A stretch of 64,000 bases of DNA from Gammaproteobacteria bacterium (GTDB taxonomy: Bacteria; Pseudomonadota; Gammaproteobacteria; Arenicellales; Poriferihabitantaceae), in the NCBI GenBank assembly GCA_030432755.1, contig JAUILZ010000004.1, positions 62,001-126,000 on the forward strand, written 5' to 3'. Position numbers and translations under genes: made by a program. The notes under the pieces were generated by a model that ran no database searches, was not told the origin of the DNA, and was given only the letters and a program-made list of their open reading frames with translations. Position 1 is the stretch's first letter. Every line of letters begins with the position of its first letter. This document shows positions 36,801 through 45,025 of this stretch, piece after piece.

Positions 36801-38475
36801 TGTGATCCGCAGTACTCCCGTTATTCCTATCAAAGTCGATCAGGACCAGCCTTTCGTCTCCAGTTCCCGGCATACCATCGGCGTCTTCCGGGGTTACGAG
36901 GATGTCGCCCCAGTCGTGGGCGGTACCTGCGCCCTGGTTTCCGGCATTGGCGGGATCGAATGTCCAGATAAGGGTAGCCGGTACTATCGGTTCCGGCGGA
37001 TAGACACTGAAATCGAAATCGAGCTTGTAGAGCGTGTCGTAGGTGAACCCATCGCTGTCGCAGCCAGATTCCTCCTCGAGACCGAAGTAGTAGGAGCCGC
37101 CGAAGTATTCGCCGGCGGCACTACCCATTTCGGTCCCGCAGATGACCTGGGGCGCGGGGACCACGCTGGCATAGCTGCTCGGATAACCTGCCGGCGCATT
37201 GGGTCCGATCAGTTCGTGGATTTGCTCCAGGTCCGCGTCCCACATGTAGAGGCGCTGGCGCCCGCCGACGGTGTTGCTGGAATTCACCGCCTGGGCGTTG
37301 TCATGGTAGAACACGTAGTTTCGCGCCGTGTCCAGGCCGAGGCTGTTGATCTGGTTGACGGTGCCGACGTTGTTGTCAGGATCGGCGTCGCCGTTCTGGA
37401 TCGCTGCCTGAGCATTGTGATCCAGTTCCAGGTACGACGGCCCGGTATTGGTGATGTCACCCGGGTTCTGGGCATCCTGCACCTGGAACACGACCAGGTT
37501 GTTGGTGCCCGACGGATTCGCCATGACGTAGGGCTGGATGGTGCCGTCCGCGGTGCAGAGGGAGCGCTCGTTGATGATCACGCGGAATTCCGCCGATTCG
37601 AATACTCCGCCACCCACGTCCGCGAGGTAGTTGATGGGGTCAGGGGCGCCGGAGAAACCATCTTCGGGGGTGAACTGGATTACGTCATTGAGCTCAACCC
37701 AGACGCCCTCGCCGGGTACGATCAACGCACTGTCCGGATCGCAGGTACCCGGGGTGCCCTGGTCCTCGATACAGACCGTGCCCGCTACGACGGTGTTGTC
37801 GTTGTCCGTGACATTGACGATGGCGGGTTCGCCGTAGTCCGCAACGGCGAAATCGTCGGTCAGATTGGTTGGAGGGGCAGGGATTTCCGCGTCGATCTCG
37901 ACATCGTCGACGAAGTAAAACTCGTCGCTTCCCAGAACATTTGCAGCGATGCCAAATCGGATCGTGGTGGTTGCGGACAGGACACCAGTGAGGTCGACGT
38001 CCACCGTGGTGTTCTGTGTATCGAAGAACGACTGGCAGTTTGTGAAAGGCCCTGCTGCCGTACTCGCCCAGCAGACCTGGAATTCATCATTGGCTTCCAT
38101 ATCCCCTGCCGACGTAAGGGCAAATGAAAGCGTGGCGCTGGTTGCGCTCGAGAGATCCACAGTGCGCCTGATCGTCGGGTCTGTTCCACTGACGCCTTGA
38201 AAACGAAGTTGCCCGGTAACAACCCGGATCAATCCCGCGCCAGACGAGCCATCCTGGCTGTCCACCCAGGCACCTGTCCACCCGGTACCACCGGAATAGC
38301 CACCTGAGCTGAAATCATCACTGGCAACGATCACCGCCTCCGCCCGACCGATTCCGAGCAGCAATGCAAGGACGCAACCAACAAAGAACGCGATTCGCAA
38401 CCGGCCACCGCGGGCGGGCGAAGCAGGAGAAGGGTTCACGGATTGCGTGAACTTCGTGCCGACATGCAATTTCAT
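33823..38475 (-). CDS. Secreted gingipain-like cysteine protease (peptidase family C25), 1550 residues
   Basis: A signal peptide with a long charged n-region ends near residue 46 (IAFFVGCVLALLLGIGRAEA). The mature protein begins with a beta-sandwich-like region. A cadherin/Ig-like segment follows around 208-300, then a region resembling a beta-propeller (about 310-650). An LPVTLGHFHSRQAG...NWQTLTE stretch follows, of the kind found before C-terminal modules of large secreted proteins. The C25 catalytic domain occupies about 1150-1550. His1421 in FGGHGSPTTW and Cys1461 in MPMACYTTYY form the dyad, and LVGGDVYDYL and DKPLGRWPVRT are conserved. No type IX sorting domain is visible at the C-terminus, which ends WTVLGDPTLRIE. 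Possible roles are nutrient protein degradation or processing of cell-surface proteins (inference). Confidence 0.85.
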   Translation of the reverse strand: MKLHVGTKFTQSVNPSPASPARGGRLRIAFFVGCVLALLLGIGRAEAVIVASDDFSSGGYSGGTGWTGAWVDSQDGSSGAGLIRVVTGQLRFQGVSGTDPTIRRTVDLSSATSATLSFALTSAGDMEANDEFQVCWASTAAGPFTNCQSFFDTQNTTVDVDLTGVLSATTTIRFGIAANVLGSDEFYFVDDVEIDAEIPAPPTNLTDDFAVADYGEPAIVNVTDNDNTVVAGTVCIEDQGTPGTCDPDSALIVPGEGVWVELNDVIQFTPEDGFSGAPDPINYLADVGGGVFESAEFRVIINERSLCTADGTIQPYVMANPSGTNNLVVFQVQDAQNPGDITNTGPSYLELDHNAQAAIQNGDADPDNNVGTVNQINSLGLDTARNYVFYHDNAQAVNSSNTVGGRQRLYMWDADLEQIHELIGPNAPAGYPSSYASVVPAPQVICGTEMGSAAGEYFGGSYYFGLEEESGCDSDGFTYDTLYKLDFDFSVYPPEPIVPATLIWTFDPANAGNQGAGTAHDWGDILVTPEDADGMPGTGDERLVLIDFDRNNGSTADHITRLDITDPDNVQFLSFAATSGNSVIGQAAISYDGTSYVFLSGDNAIAIVDPETGVLQTGSTREINTANWPDGAEAVDGSSCVDPIGSLPVTLGHFHSRQAGSRLRINWQTLTETFTIGFNIWAQVNENWVQLNRNLVRTKRLDSVVPQRYATSVSTRDLDGEITAVALTSVDLNGHEEGYGPFEVGERYGEESEFQPVPWNDIRQANDARMEKKGYVWKNNRWRKLSKGIERRMARDAANAETLADISVAETGMVRLTYNDLLNEGIDMDGVLERDIALTWKGMPVPIKVEGRGNRFRPGSEIHFYAEAPKGEDALYIDENVYQLAIDGTRALQVRTINRGPRGVVESYLASSVVEEDIGYAMLLPTGDPFYMGVIVHGGDGGLFPAAGQPALTFDVEADVDSSKPAWIEINLAALSEYPAQDLNPPFGETDPDHAISVLVNGQAVELDNDTHRGYGRWLVTGTIPAGVLTPGINELRIRTLPTGYTRYSQKALDSYAVHYTRAAVADDDALEIGAVNQSLGDGADAGGFEVAGFSSRNLVAYAHSPSSDGHPGILVSLIVRPKRDGGHYTARFPTVGDDTTGYWVSTPDKLGSVASVSPVEPGHDLLSRQGDYILLVHPAFLPDNDPGHPLNVYIAAKEAEGYNPVVIDIDQVFADYGYGMRIPDAITAYLKAANDAFAYGHVLLVGGDVYDYLDKENTGAHSFIPTRYADTGTRLKYTPTDALLVDFDGDEISDKPLGRWPVRTHEDLEIIVNKTLAFSNLSTGLYNQRRALLIAEEITAQEGYDFDAQMDRLSAVLQSFPNGPADPVRWADTPDAVDRVSIQDIHDDSSISNKLAEAQRQIEDGINAADGQTLTIFGGHGSPTTWSFNGVLKTRYGGNTGLGDRLDNAGRPTLMMPMACYTTYYNETHTDSLAHQLLLGGDYGAVAIHAAATLSGYGHNEAMGRTILRRQLRQGDTLGEAVERARQTSRDRDVRINWTVLGDPTLRIE

Positions 38476-38727
38476 ACCACCTCCGAAATATTCGTACCCG
38501 TCACAGGCTCTGAATATCGGGCCACACCCGGCATTCGCCTTTTATCGATCGGGTTGAGTCGGGAAACTCGCCACCCCCTTGTGTTTTTGTAATTGGATCC
38601 GAGTTTTCCCTGGCGAGAATTTTACACGCATCGGCCTGCAGTGATAAGGCCCCGCGATAAAATGGTGGTGCCGTCTATCCGTGCCCGGCTACCGTTCACC
38701 ACCGCATCCCGTAACCATTTGTAACCC

Positions 38728-39645
38728 GTGACGACCCTGCAGAACATATCGTCCGTCCAGAACCATGGCCACCGCGGCGCACGCGGCCGGCGACCCGAGA
38801 ACACGCTGGCGGCCGTGGACTACGCCATCCGGAGCGGCGCGGACGGCGTCGAGGTTGATTTGCGACTCTGCGCCGACGGCAGCGTGGTGGTATTCCACGA
38901 TGCGGCGGTGTCACCCACCCTGGCCATGCTTCCGGGTGCTGGCAGGGATTTCTCTCCCCTGGCGCTCGCAGATGCCACCGTCGAAGAACTGCGCGCCTTC
39001 GATATCGGCACGGCCCTGACGGGATCGGACTACGCGGAGCAGTTCCCGGACCAGGTCCCGGTTCCCGGTGAACGTATCCCCACGCTGACCGAATTCCTCG
39101 ACCATGCGCTCCGTCATGGCCCGGACTCGCTGGTGCTAAATCTCGAGCTGAAGAGTGACGGCGAACCCGCGGGCGACTGGATTGACGGCTACGTGGACCA
39201 GGTGCTCCGCGCGGTGGAATTGCGGGAGATCGTATCCCGCATCTACCTGCAGAGCTTCGACTGGCGCCTGGCGAAAGCGGCGCTTGCACGCTGCCCGGAC
39301 CTGCTTGTGGGCCTGCTCACGGACCAGCAGCCGGACGCCGAACCCTGTATCCCGGAGGCCGGAAATCCGTCGGCCTGGAGCGATGGCATGGACCTCTCGG
39401 ATTTCGGTGGATCGGTGCCATGCATGGTCAGCGCGACGGGTGCGCGGGTATGGTCCGCGCATTACCGCGACCTCTATCCGGAAAAGATCATCGAGGCCCA
39501 CGGCCTCGGGCTCGCGGTCTATACCTGGACGGTCAACGACGACGCAGACATGAAACGCCTGATCGACTGGGGCGTGGACACCATTACCACCGATTATCCG
39601 GACCGGCTCTCCGGGTTACTGCGGGAGATGGCCGCCCACAAATAA
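38728..39645 (+). CDS. Glycerophosphodiester phosphodiesterase
   Basis: A 305-residue TIM-barrel enzyme of the GDPD family, hydrolysing glycerophosphodiesters to glycerol 3-phosphate and an alcohol. Metal and catalytic residues are HRGARGRRPENTLAA, GADGVEVDLRLCADGSVVVFHDA, LELKSDGE, YLQSFDWRLAK and VYTWTVNDDADMKRLIDWGV. It starts at GTG 38728. There is no signal peptide, so it is cytosolic like UgpQ. The 252-bp gap before it is the divergent promoter region shared with the C25 protease; I see no further gene in it. Confidence 0.9.
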   Translation: MTTLQNISSVQNHGHRGARGRRPENTLAAVDYAIRSGADGVEVDLRLCADGSVVVFHDAAVSPTLAMLPGAGRDFSPLALADATVEELRAFDIGTALTGSDYAEQFPDQVPVPGERIPTLTEFLDHALRHGPDSLVLNLELKSDGEPAGDWIDGYVDQVLRAVELREIVSRIYLQSFDWRLAKAALARCPDLLVGLLTDQQPDAEPCIPEAGNPSAWSDGMDLSDFGGSVPCMVSATGARVWSAHYRDLYPEKIIEAHGLGLAVYTWTVNDDADMKRLIDWGVDTITTDYPDRLSGLLREMAAHK

Positions 39646-39670
39646 AAAACCCCGGCCGAGGCCGGGGTCC
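39644..39670 (-). terminator. Rho-independent terminator of the seven-gene operon
   Basis: On the minus strand, CCCCGGCC, loop TC and GGCCGGGG form a stem followed by a T-run (39649-39644). It lies 44 bp past the mmsA stop and also overlaps the last codons of the convergent phosphodiesterase gene. The opposite strand lacks a comparable T-run. Confidence 0.88.
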
Positions 39671-39713
39671 TTCAGGCCGCGATTCGGCCTGGCGGAGTTT
39701 CCGCGGAAACGAC

Positions 39714-41231
39714 TCAGTGCTCGCCGCCGGCGCGGAAGTTGAACACCGCGCCCGAGCGAATGCCCGAAGGCCAGCGCTCGGTGATGGTCTTCAGCTTGGT
39801 ATAGAAGCGCACGCCCTCGGGACCATGGATCGCGTGGTCGCCGAACAGCGAGCGCTTCCAGCCACCGAAGCTGTGGAAGGCCAGTGGCACCGGGATCGGC
39901 ACGTTGACGCCCACCATGCCGATCTGGATCCGGTGGCTGAAGTCGCGCGCTGCGTCACCATCGCGGGTAAAGATCGCGGTGCCGTTACCGTATTCGTGAT
40001 CGTTGATCATGCCCACGGCGTCCTCGTAGGAGTCCGCGCGCACCACGGAGAGTACCGGGCCGAAGATCTCGTCGGTGTAGATCGACATGTCCGTCCTGAC
40101 GTTGTCGAAGATGGTGGCGCCGACGAAGCAGCCGTGTTCGTGACCGGCCACCTGGATGCCGCGGCCGTCGCGCACCAGGGTCGCACCTTCCTCCACCCCC
40201 TTGTCGATGTAGCCGTTCACCCGGTCGCGCGCCTCGGGGGTTACCACCGGGCCCATCTCGGAGCCGAGATCGGTATAGGGGCCAACCTTGAGCGCTTCCA
40301 CACGCGGGAGAAGTTTTTCCATCATCTGGTCGGCTGTGTCTTCGCCCACCGTGACCACCACGGAGATCGCCATGCAGCGCTCGCCCGCGGAGCCGTAGGC
40401 CGCGCCCATCACCGCGTCCACGACCTGGTCCATGTCCGCGTCGGGCATCACCAGCATGTGGTTCTTCGCGCCGCAGAGCGCCTGCACGCGCTTGTTGTGC
40501 TGCGTGCCGGTGTGATAGATGTATTCGCCGATCTTCGTCGAGCCGACGAAGCTGATGGCCTGCACCCGGGGATCGGTGAGCAGGGTGTCCACCGCCTCCT
40601 TGTCGCCGTTGACCACGTTGAGCACGCCGTCCGGCAGACCCGCCTCGGTCATCAGTTCCGCCAGCAGCAGCGGGCACGAGGGATCCTTTTCCGACGGCTT
40701 GAGGACGAAGGTGTTGCCGCAGGCGATGGCCATGGGGAACATCCACATCGGCACCATGGCGGGGAAGTTGAACGGCGTGATGCCGGCGCAGACGCCGAGG
40801 GGCTGGCGCATGCTCCAGGAATCCACCCCGGAGGCCACGCTCTCGGAATATTCCCCCTTGAGGAGTTGTGAAATGCCGCAGGCGAATTCCACGACCTCGA
40901 GACCGCGGGTGATGGAGCCCTTGGCATCGTCGAGGGTCTTGCCGTGCTCGGAGGACACCGATTCGGCGAGCCGATCCATGTTCTTGCGGATGAGGTCGCG
41001 GAAGTTGAACATGATCTGCGCGCGCCGGCCCGCGGGCACCGCGGCCCAGCCGGGGAAGGCTTCCTGGGCCGTGGCGATGGCGGCCTCGACCTCGGCCTGA
41101 CTGGCCAGGGGCACCTGGCGGATCACCTGGCCCGTGGCCGGGTTGTAAATGTCGCCTGCCCGGCCGCTCTCGCCGGGTACTTTCCTGCCGCCGACGTAGT
41201 GGTGCAGCGTGGTTGTCATCGCTCGGTTCAT
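39714..41231 (-). CDS. mmsA: CoA-acylating methylmalonate-semialdehyde dehydrogenase
   Basis: A 505-residue aldehyde dehydrogenase that produces an acyl-CoA rather than an acid. MmsA marks are HYVGGRKVPGESGR, AGITPFNFPAMVPMWMFPMA, SFVGSTKIGEYIYHTGTQHN, LCGAKNHMLVMPDADMDQVV and the catalytic-Cys motif GSAGERCMAISVVV. Substrates of the family are methylmalonate semialdehyde (valine, thymine) and malonate semialdehyde (beta-alanine, polyamine breakdown). The ATG at 41231 has CAGGAG upstream and overlaps the previous stop (ATGA). It is the last gene of the run that begins with the Pot-like transporter, before the terminator at 39644. Confidence 0.92.
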   Translation of the reverse strand: MNRAMTTTLHHYVGGRKVPGESGRAGDIYNPATGQVIRQVPLASQAEVEAAIATAQEAFPGWAAVPAGRRAQIMFNFRDLIRKNMDRLAESVSSEHGKTLDDAKGSITRGLEVVEFACGISQLLKGEYSESVASGVDSWSMRQPLGVCAGITPFNFPAMVPMWMFPMAIACGNTFVLKPSEKDPSCPLLLAELMTEAGLPDGVLNVVNGDKEAVDTLLTDPRVQAISFVGSTKIGEYIYHTGTQHNKRVQALCGAKNHMLVMPDADMDQVVDAVMGAAYGSAGERCMAISVVVTVGEDTADQMMEKLLPRVEALKVGPYTDLGSEMGPVVTPEARDRVNGYIDKGVEEGATLVRDGRGIQVAGHEHGCFVGATIFDNVRTDMSIYTDEIFGPVLSVVRADSYEDAVGMINDHEYGNGTAIFTRDGDAARDFSHRIQIGMVGVNVPIPVPLAFHSFGGWKRSLFGDHAIHGPEGVRFYTKLKTITERWPSGIRSGAVFNFRAGGEH

Positions 41232-41641
41232 TGCTTTGCTCCTGGATTTACTTCTGACTCGGGTGTGTTCGGAAATTCCGCGTAGGATTTCAGGGTTTCA
41301 GTATAGGCCATGGCTTCACCGCGGCACCAGCCGCGGAATCCGCCGAGGCCGCGATTCTGCCACTCCTCGTGGGCCTGGCGGCGCGCGAGAGAGATTGCCT
41401 GCTGGCGCACCGCCTCGTCGAGGTCGTACTGCGCCACCAACTCGTCCCGCCGCGACAGGAAGCCGCGCACCGCCTCGGGATCGCTGATCCCGCAGTACAT
41501 CAGCACTTCACGCTGGTATTCGAGCCCGGTCAACGCCTCGACCCCTTCCGGGGACGCCATCGCCGGGATACCCGGCGCCAGCACGGCGGGAAACAGCCAT
41601 ATCGTCAACCGCCACCGGTTAGACAGATTTCGCCGCCGCAC
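41228..41641 (-). CDS. Small secreted protein of unknown function
   Basis: A 137-residue product if started at GTG 41641: MRRRNLSNRWRLTIWLFPAV followed by LAPGIPAMA, a clear signal peptide with cleavage near residue 29. A TTG at 41608 with GGTGG upstream is an alternative start that loses the basic n-region. The mature part is helical, with YCGISDPEAVRGFLSRRDEL and GFRGWCRGEAMA carrying a cysteine pair. It overlaps the MetE-like gene by 23 bp and mmsA by 4 bp, so it belongs to the operon. I do not recognise the family. The open frame extends further upstream but in shadow of the neighbouring gene. Confidence 0.6.
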   Translation of the reverse strand: MRRRNLSNRWRLTIWLFPAVLAPGIPAMASPEGVEALTGLEYQREVLMYCGISDPEAVRGFLSRRDELVAQYDLDEAVRQQAISLARRQAHEEWQNRGLGGFRGWCRGEAMAYTETLKSYAEFPNTPESEVNPGAKQ

Positions 41642-42671
41642 AGAGATTGGTGAGCTTGGCGATGGCGAGATCCCGTCCGAGCAGGCCAAGACCGCAGTCC
41701 GGCGCCGCCACCAGGCGCGACGCATCGATATGTTCCAGCGCGGCCGCGAGGCGTTCGCGAATCTCCTCGACGCTTTCCACCCGGCTGCGGGCGATGGCGA
41801 CGGCACCGAAGATCACCGTGGTGTCACGGAAATGCTCCAGCAGGGAGAGATCGTTGTGTCGGTGGGCATCCTCGAGGGAGATGGCATCGATGGACGAGCG
41901 TTCGATGGCGTCTGCGATCTGGCGATAGGCGTCCGGATCGGCCTTGGGATAGTCCGGGTGATCCAGGCGATCGGGGTAACCGCAGCACATATGCACGGTG
42001 CGCACCACGTGATCCGGGCAGCCATGGAAGGCGCGATCGAGATTCTCGAAACCGTAGTCCAGGGCCTCCGCGGGCTTGCGCGCGAACAATGGCTCATCGA
42101 TCTGGATATGGGAACAGCCGGCCTCGGCAAGCGAAAGCACCTCGCGGTTGAGTGCGTCGGCGATATCCGCGCCGAGCTTCTTCGGGTCGTTGTACCAGGC
42201 GTCGCAGTTGGAATCGCTAACCGTCATCGGCCCCGGGATGGTGAATTTCAGCGGCCGGTCGGTGAACGCCTGTGCGCGGCGCCAGTCTTTTGCCGCGAAC
42301 AGTTCGCGCACGGAAACCGGACCGGTGATGGTTGGCAGGTCGGCGGCATAGGTACCGCCGCGCAGCTCCTTGTTGGTCAGGTGATCGAAATCGAAACCCG
42401 CGAGATGACGGCAGTGATAGTGGATGTAGTTCTCCCTCGGGATCTCGCCATCGGTGGGGATGTCGATACCCGCCGCCACCTGGTCCGCTACCGCCTCTTC
42501 TATGCCGCGCTCGATGATCTTTTCCGCGTCCGGGCCGAGCTCCGCCATGGCCTGGCGCCAGCGACCCGTGGGTTCGGCGGTGTCCGGCCCCGCGGGAATA
42601 TTGAACCAGTCGGGCAGCCTGACGTAATCGGGCTTGGGCCAGGCGCCGATGCAGGTGGTGATGAGCGGCAT
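41619..42671 (-). CDS. MetE-like (cobalamin-independent methionine synthase C-terminal domain) protein
   Basis: A 350-residue TIM-barrel protein with only the catalytic half of MetE. Features include TCIGAWPKPDYVRLPDW, TDGEIPRENYIHYHCRHLAG, KFTIPGPMTVSDSNCDAWYN, GCSHIQIDEPLFARK and the zinc ligands in RTVHMCCGYP and PDCGLGLLGRD. Stand-alone versions may take methyl groups from corrinoid proteins or methylated amines, or perform unrelated chemistry such as cleavage of methyl donors. In this operon, between a Pot-like importer and MmsA, a catabolic demethylase or methyltransferase is a reasonable guess. It is not full-length MetE (about 760 residues). Confidence 0.8.
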   Translation of the reverse strand: MPLITTCIGAWPKPDYVRLPDWFNIPAGPDTAEPTGRWRQAMAELGPDAEKIIERGIEEAVADQVAAGIDIPTDGEIPRENYIHYHCRHLAGFDFDHLTNKELRGGTYAADLPTITGPVSVRELFAAKDWRRAQAFTDRPLKFTIPGPMTVSDSNCDAWYNDPKKLGADIADALNREVLSLAEAGCSHIQIDEPLFARKPAEALDYGFENLDRAFHGCPDHVVRTVHMCCGYPDRLDHPDYPKADPDAYRQIADAIERSSIDAISLEDAHRHNDLSLLEHFRDTTVIFGAVAIARSRVESVEEIRERLAAALEHIDASRLVAAPDCGLGLLGRDLAIAKLTNLCAAAKSV

Positions 42672-42713
42672 GGTTGGAAGATCCGTGGGCGAAGCGCGTG
42701 GCGGGTGCGCCGT

Positions 42714-44096
42714 CTACTGCCCGGACTGGCCGCCGGACTGACCTTCGGACTGTCCGCTCTGCTGCTGCAGGTTCTGCGTATCGAAAATGCTGTTGAAATT
42801 CTCCGTGCCGGTGCGCGCGGGCGCCTCTTCCTGCTGTCCGCTCTGCTGCTGCAGGTTCTGTGTATCGAAAATGCTGTTGAAATTCTCCGTGCCGGCGCGT
42901 TCGGACTGCGGCGTCGCCGGTGCGGTGTCGCCTGCCTGGGGCTGCAGGTTGTCGCTGGAGAAGATGCTGTTGAAGTTCTCGGTACCGGTACGCTGTGAAC
43001 GCTCCACCCGGCGCGCCTCCTCCGCGGCCTGCTGCGCGGCGCGCTCCGCCTGCTGGCGCTGCTGCAATTCCTCGATCCGCTTCTGGGTCTCGATGCGCTT
43101 CTGCTCGCGCACCGCCACCTTGCATTCCTCGACTCCCATGGTACCGGCGAAGAATGCGGTGCCGAGACCGGCGATGAAGACCAGCAGGATCATGATCAGC
43201 GCCGGTTCCAGGAACCATTGCTTCTGGGTGGACTTCCTCTCCATGACCCCCGCCGCCACCAGCCCGGCCTGGCGCGCCTCGGCCTCCTCGCGTCGCTTGA
43301 ATACCTCGTGGATGGCGGCGCCGAGCACCGTGAGCACGACGATGCTGACCGCCAGCGCGCTGATGGAGGGATCGATGCCGTAGCGCACCTTGCTCGCCAG
43401 CACCGTGGTCAGGGTGCTGGTGGAGATGGCCGTGAATACGGTGGTGTTGTAGTTCTCGAACGAGGCGAGAAATGCCAGTACCGCGGCGGAGGCGATGGCC
43501 GGCTTGAGGAACGGCAGCAGGATCTTGCGAAAGGTCTGCACGTGGGTGGCGCCGAGGTCCAGCGCGGCCTCCTCCTGGGCGCTGTCGAAGCGCTGCAGGC
43601 GGGAGATGAACACCAGCATGGTGTAGGCGGCGATGAACGTCGACTGGCCGATGATGGTGAGGAAGAAGCCATTGTAGAACAGCGAGTCCCGCGAGGCGCC
43701 GAACATCACCCCGATACGGTCCCAGAACAGCAGGGTGGAGATACCCAGCACCACGCCGGGCACCAGGATCGGCGAGATCACGATGGTGTAGTACCAGGGG
43801 CGCACGCGCTCGCGCACCTGGGTCAGCATGAGCGCGCCGGCGAGACCCAGCGGCACCGCGAACAGCACCACGCCGAAGCCGATAAGGAAACTGTTCCTGA
43901 GGCCCGTGAGCAGCCGCGTGTCGTTGGAGAGCACGTCGAACCACTCCACGGTGAAGCATTCCCAGGGCGCCACCCGGGGGAAGGCGCTGCTGTTGAACGC
44001 GGTCAGCCCCATGATGATCAGCGGGCCGAACAGGTAGAGGAAGAACCCGCAGACGAAAAAGAGGACGAAGAACTTGCGGATCCGGTCCGAGGTCAC
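42714..44096 (-). CDS. potC: PotC-like ABC permease with a novel coiled-coil and repeat tail
   Basis: A 460-residue membrane protein. Residues 1-270 are a normal PotC-type permease, with the EAA loop EEAALDLGATHVQTFRKILL at 175-194. An additional TM (about 296-319) is followed by a charged, Gln-rich coiled coil (325-366). Three copies of a roughly 17-residue motif then occur at 370-386, 400-416 and 429-445, each with GTENFNSIF then a NLQ end. Ordinary PotC ends near residue 260-280. The start is GTG 44096, overlapping the potB stop. The tail faces the periplasm or the cytoplasm depending on TM count; its role is unknown. Substrate is inferred from neighbours only. Confidence 0.88.
   Translation of the reverse strand: MTSDRIRKFFVLFFVCGFFLYLFGPLIIMGLTAFNSSAFPRVAPWECFTVEWFDVLSNDTRLLTGLRNSFLIGFGVVLFAVPLGLAGALMLTQVRERVRPWYYTIVISPILVPGVVLGISTLLFWDRIGVMFGASRDSLFYNGFFLTIIGQSTFIAAYTMLVFISRLQRFDSAQEEAALDLGATHVQTFRKILLPFLKPAIASAAVLAFLASFENYNTTVFTAISTSTLTTVLASKVRYGIDPSISALAVSIVVLTVLGAAIHEVFKRREEAEARQAGLVAAGVMERKSTQKQWFLEPALIMILLVFIAGLGTAFFAGTMGVEECKVAVREQKRIETQKRIEELQQRQQAERAAQQAAEEARRVERSQRTGTENFNSIFSSDNLQPQAGDTAPATPQSERAGTENFNSIFDTQNLQQQSGQQEEAPARTGTENFNSIFDTQNLQQQSGQSEGQSGGQSGQ
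42750..42898 (-). repeat. Tandem DNA repeat encoding the permease tail motif
   Basis: Two 65-bp direct copies (42750-42814 and 42834-42898) differ at only two positions and are spaced 84 bp apart (28 codons). A third, more diverged copy lies around 42942-42990. They encode the GTENFNSIF motif and its flanking Gln-rich linker. The near-identity implies recent duplication. Confidence 0.9.
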
Positions 44097-45016
44097 CGCG
44101 CGATTTCTCCCAGCTTGACCTTGAAGATCCGCATCATCAACAGGACGAAGACGATACACGCCACCAGCAGCACCAGCGCGTAGGCCGAGCCGCGGGCCCA
44201 GTTGGCCGAGTTATTGAACCACTTGTAGACGAGCTGGGTGAACCACAGGCTGCTGGGGCCGCCGAGGATCTGCGGCGCCGCGAGCGCGCCCGCGGTGAGC
44301 ATGAACACCATGGTGGAACCCGAGGTGATGCCCGGCTTGGCATGGGGAATCACCACCCGCCAGTGGATGCGCCACCAGGGCGCGCCCATGTCGCGCGCGG
44401 CCTCGATCTGGTTCCTGTCGAGGCTCTCCACCGCGTTATAGATCGGGAAGATCATCAGCAGGATATAGGCGTAACTCAGGCCCGAGTAGAGCGCCACGTT
44501 CTCGCGAATGAAATCGTAGGGCTGGTCCAGGATCCCGAGCCACATGAGGGCGTCGTTGATGACGCCGCCGGTGCCGAACATCACCTTGAAGGCGAAGGCG
44601 CGCAGCAGTTCGTTCACCCAGAACGGCACGATCAGCGACATCACCATGAGCCGGCCCCAGCCGCCCTTCGCCACGTGGGCGAGGTAATAGGCCACCGGGT
44701 AGCACAGGCAAAGATCGATGAAGGTGACGAACACCGCGGCGATGATGGTGCGGCCGAATACACCCAGGTCGAGGTAGTTAAAACTCTCGGTGGCGTTGAC
44801 ATTGCCGTAGAGCAGATAACGATAGTGCTCGAGAGTATAGGTATGGGTATCCGTGCCCCACTGCGGCGGCGGCACGTTGGTGCGGAAGGAGAAGTCCAGC
44901 ATGTAGAGCTGGGGCAGGATGATCATCACCAGCATCCACACCATCACCGCCAGCAGGACGAACAGCCCGAGGGCCATGCCGTTGCGGCGGAAATAGTCCT
45001 TCCAGTATGTTGACAT
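44093..45016 (-). CDS. potB: PotB-like ABC permease
   Basis: A 307-residue inner-membrane permease with six TM helices. The EAA loop is IEAARDMGAPWWRIHWRVVI. An N-terminal TM (residues 13-35) is followed by YMLDFSFRTNVPPPQWG, typical of spermidine/putrescine importers. It overlaps the next gene by four bases (GTGA) and follows potA after 9 bp. It should form the channel with the PotC-like subunit. Confidence 0.9.
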   Translation of the reverse strand: MSTYWKDYFRRNGMALGLFVLLAVMVWMLVMIILPQLYMLDFSFRTNVPPPQWGTDTHTYTLEHYRYLLYGNVNATESFNYLDLGVFGRTIIAAVFVTFIDLCLCYPVAYYLAHVAKGGWGRLMVMSLIVPFWVNELLRAFAFKVMFGTGGVINDALMWLGILDQPYDFIRENVALYSGLSYAYILLMIFPIYNAVESLDRNQIEAARDMGAPWWRIHWRVVIPHAKPGITSGSTMVFMLTAGALAAPQILGGPSSLWFTQLVYKWFNNSANWARGSAYALVLLVACIVFVLLMMRIFKVKLGEIAR

Positions 45017-45025
45017 CGTCCCGAC

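Noticed and set aside
36472..38127. A 551-codon plus-strand frame opposite the C25 protease
   Set aside because: No recognisable domains or start site; the minus-strand frame continues unbroken through this region to the catalytic domain.
42217..43959. A 580-codon minus-strand frame overlapping the permease and MetE-like genes
   Set aside because: It spans two real genes in another frame and reads as low-complexity Arg/Gly/Ala sequence.
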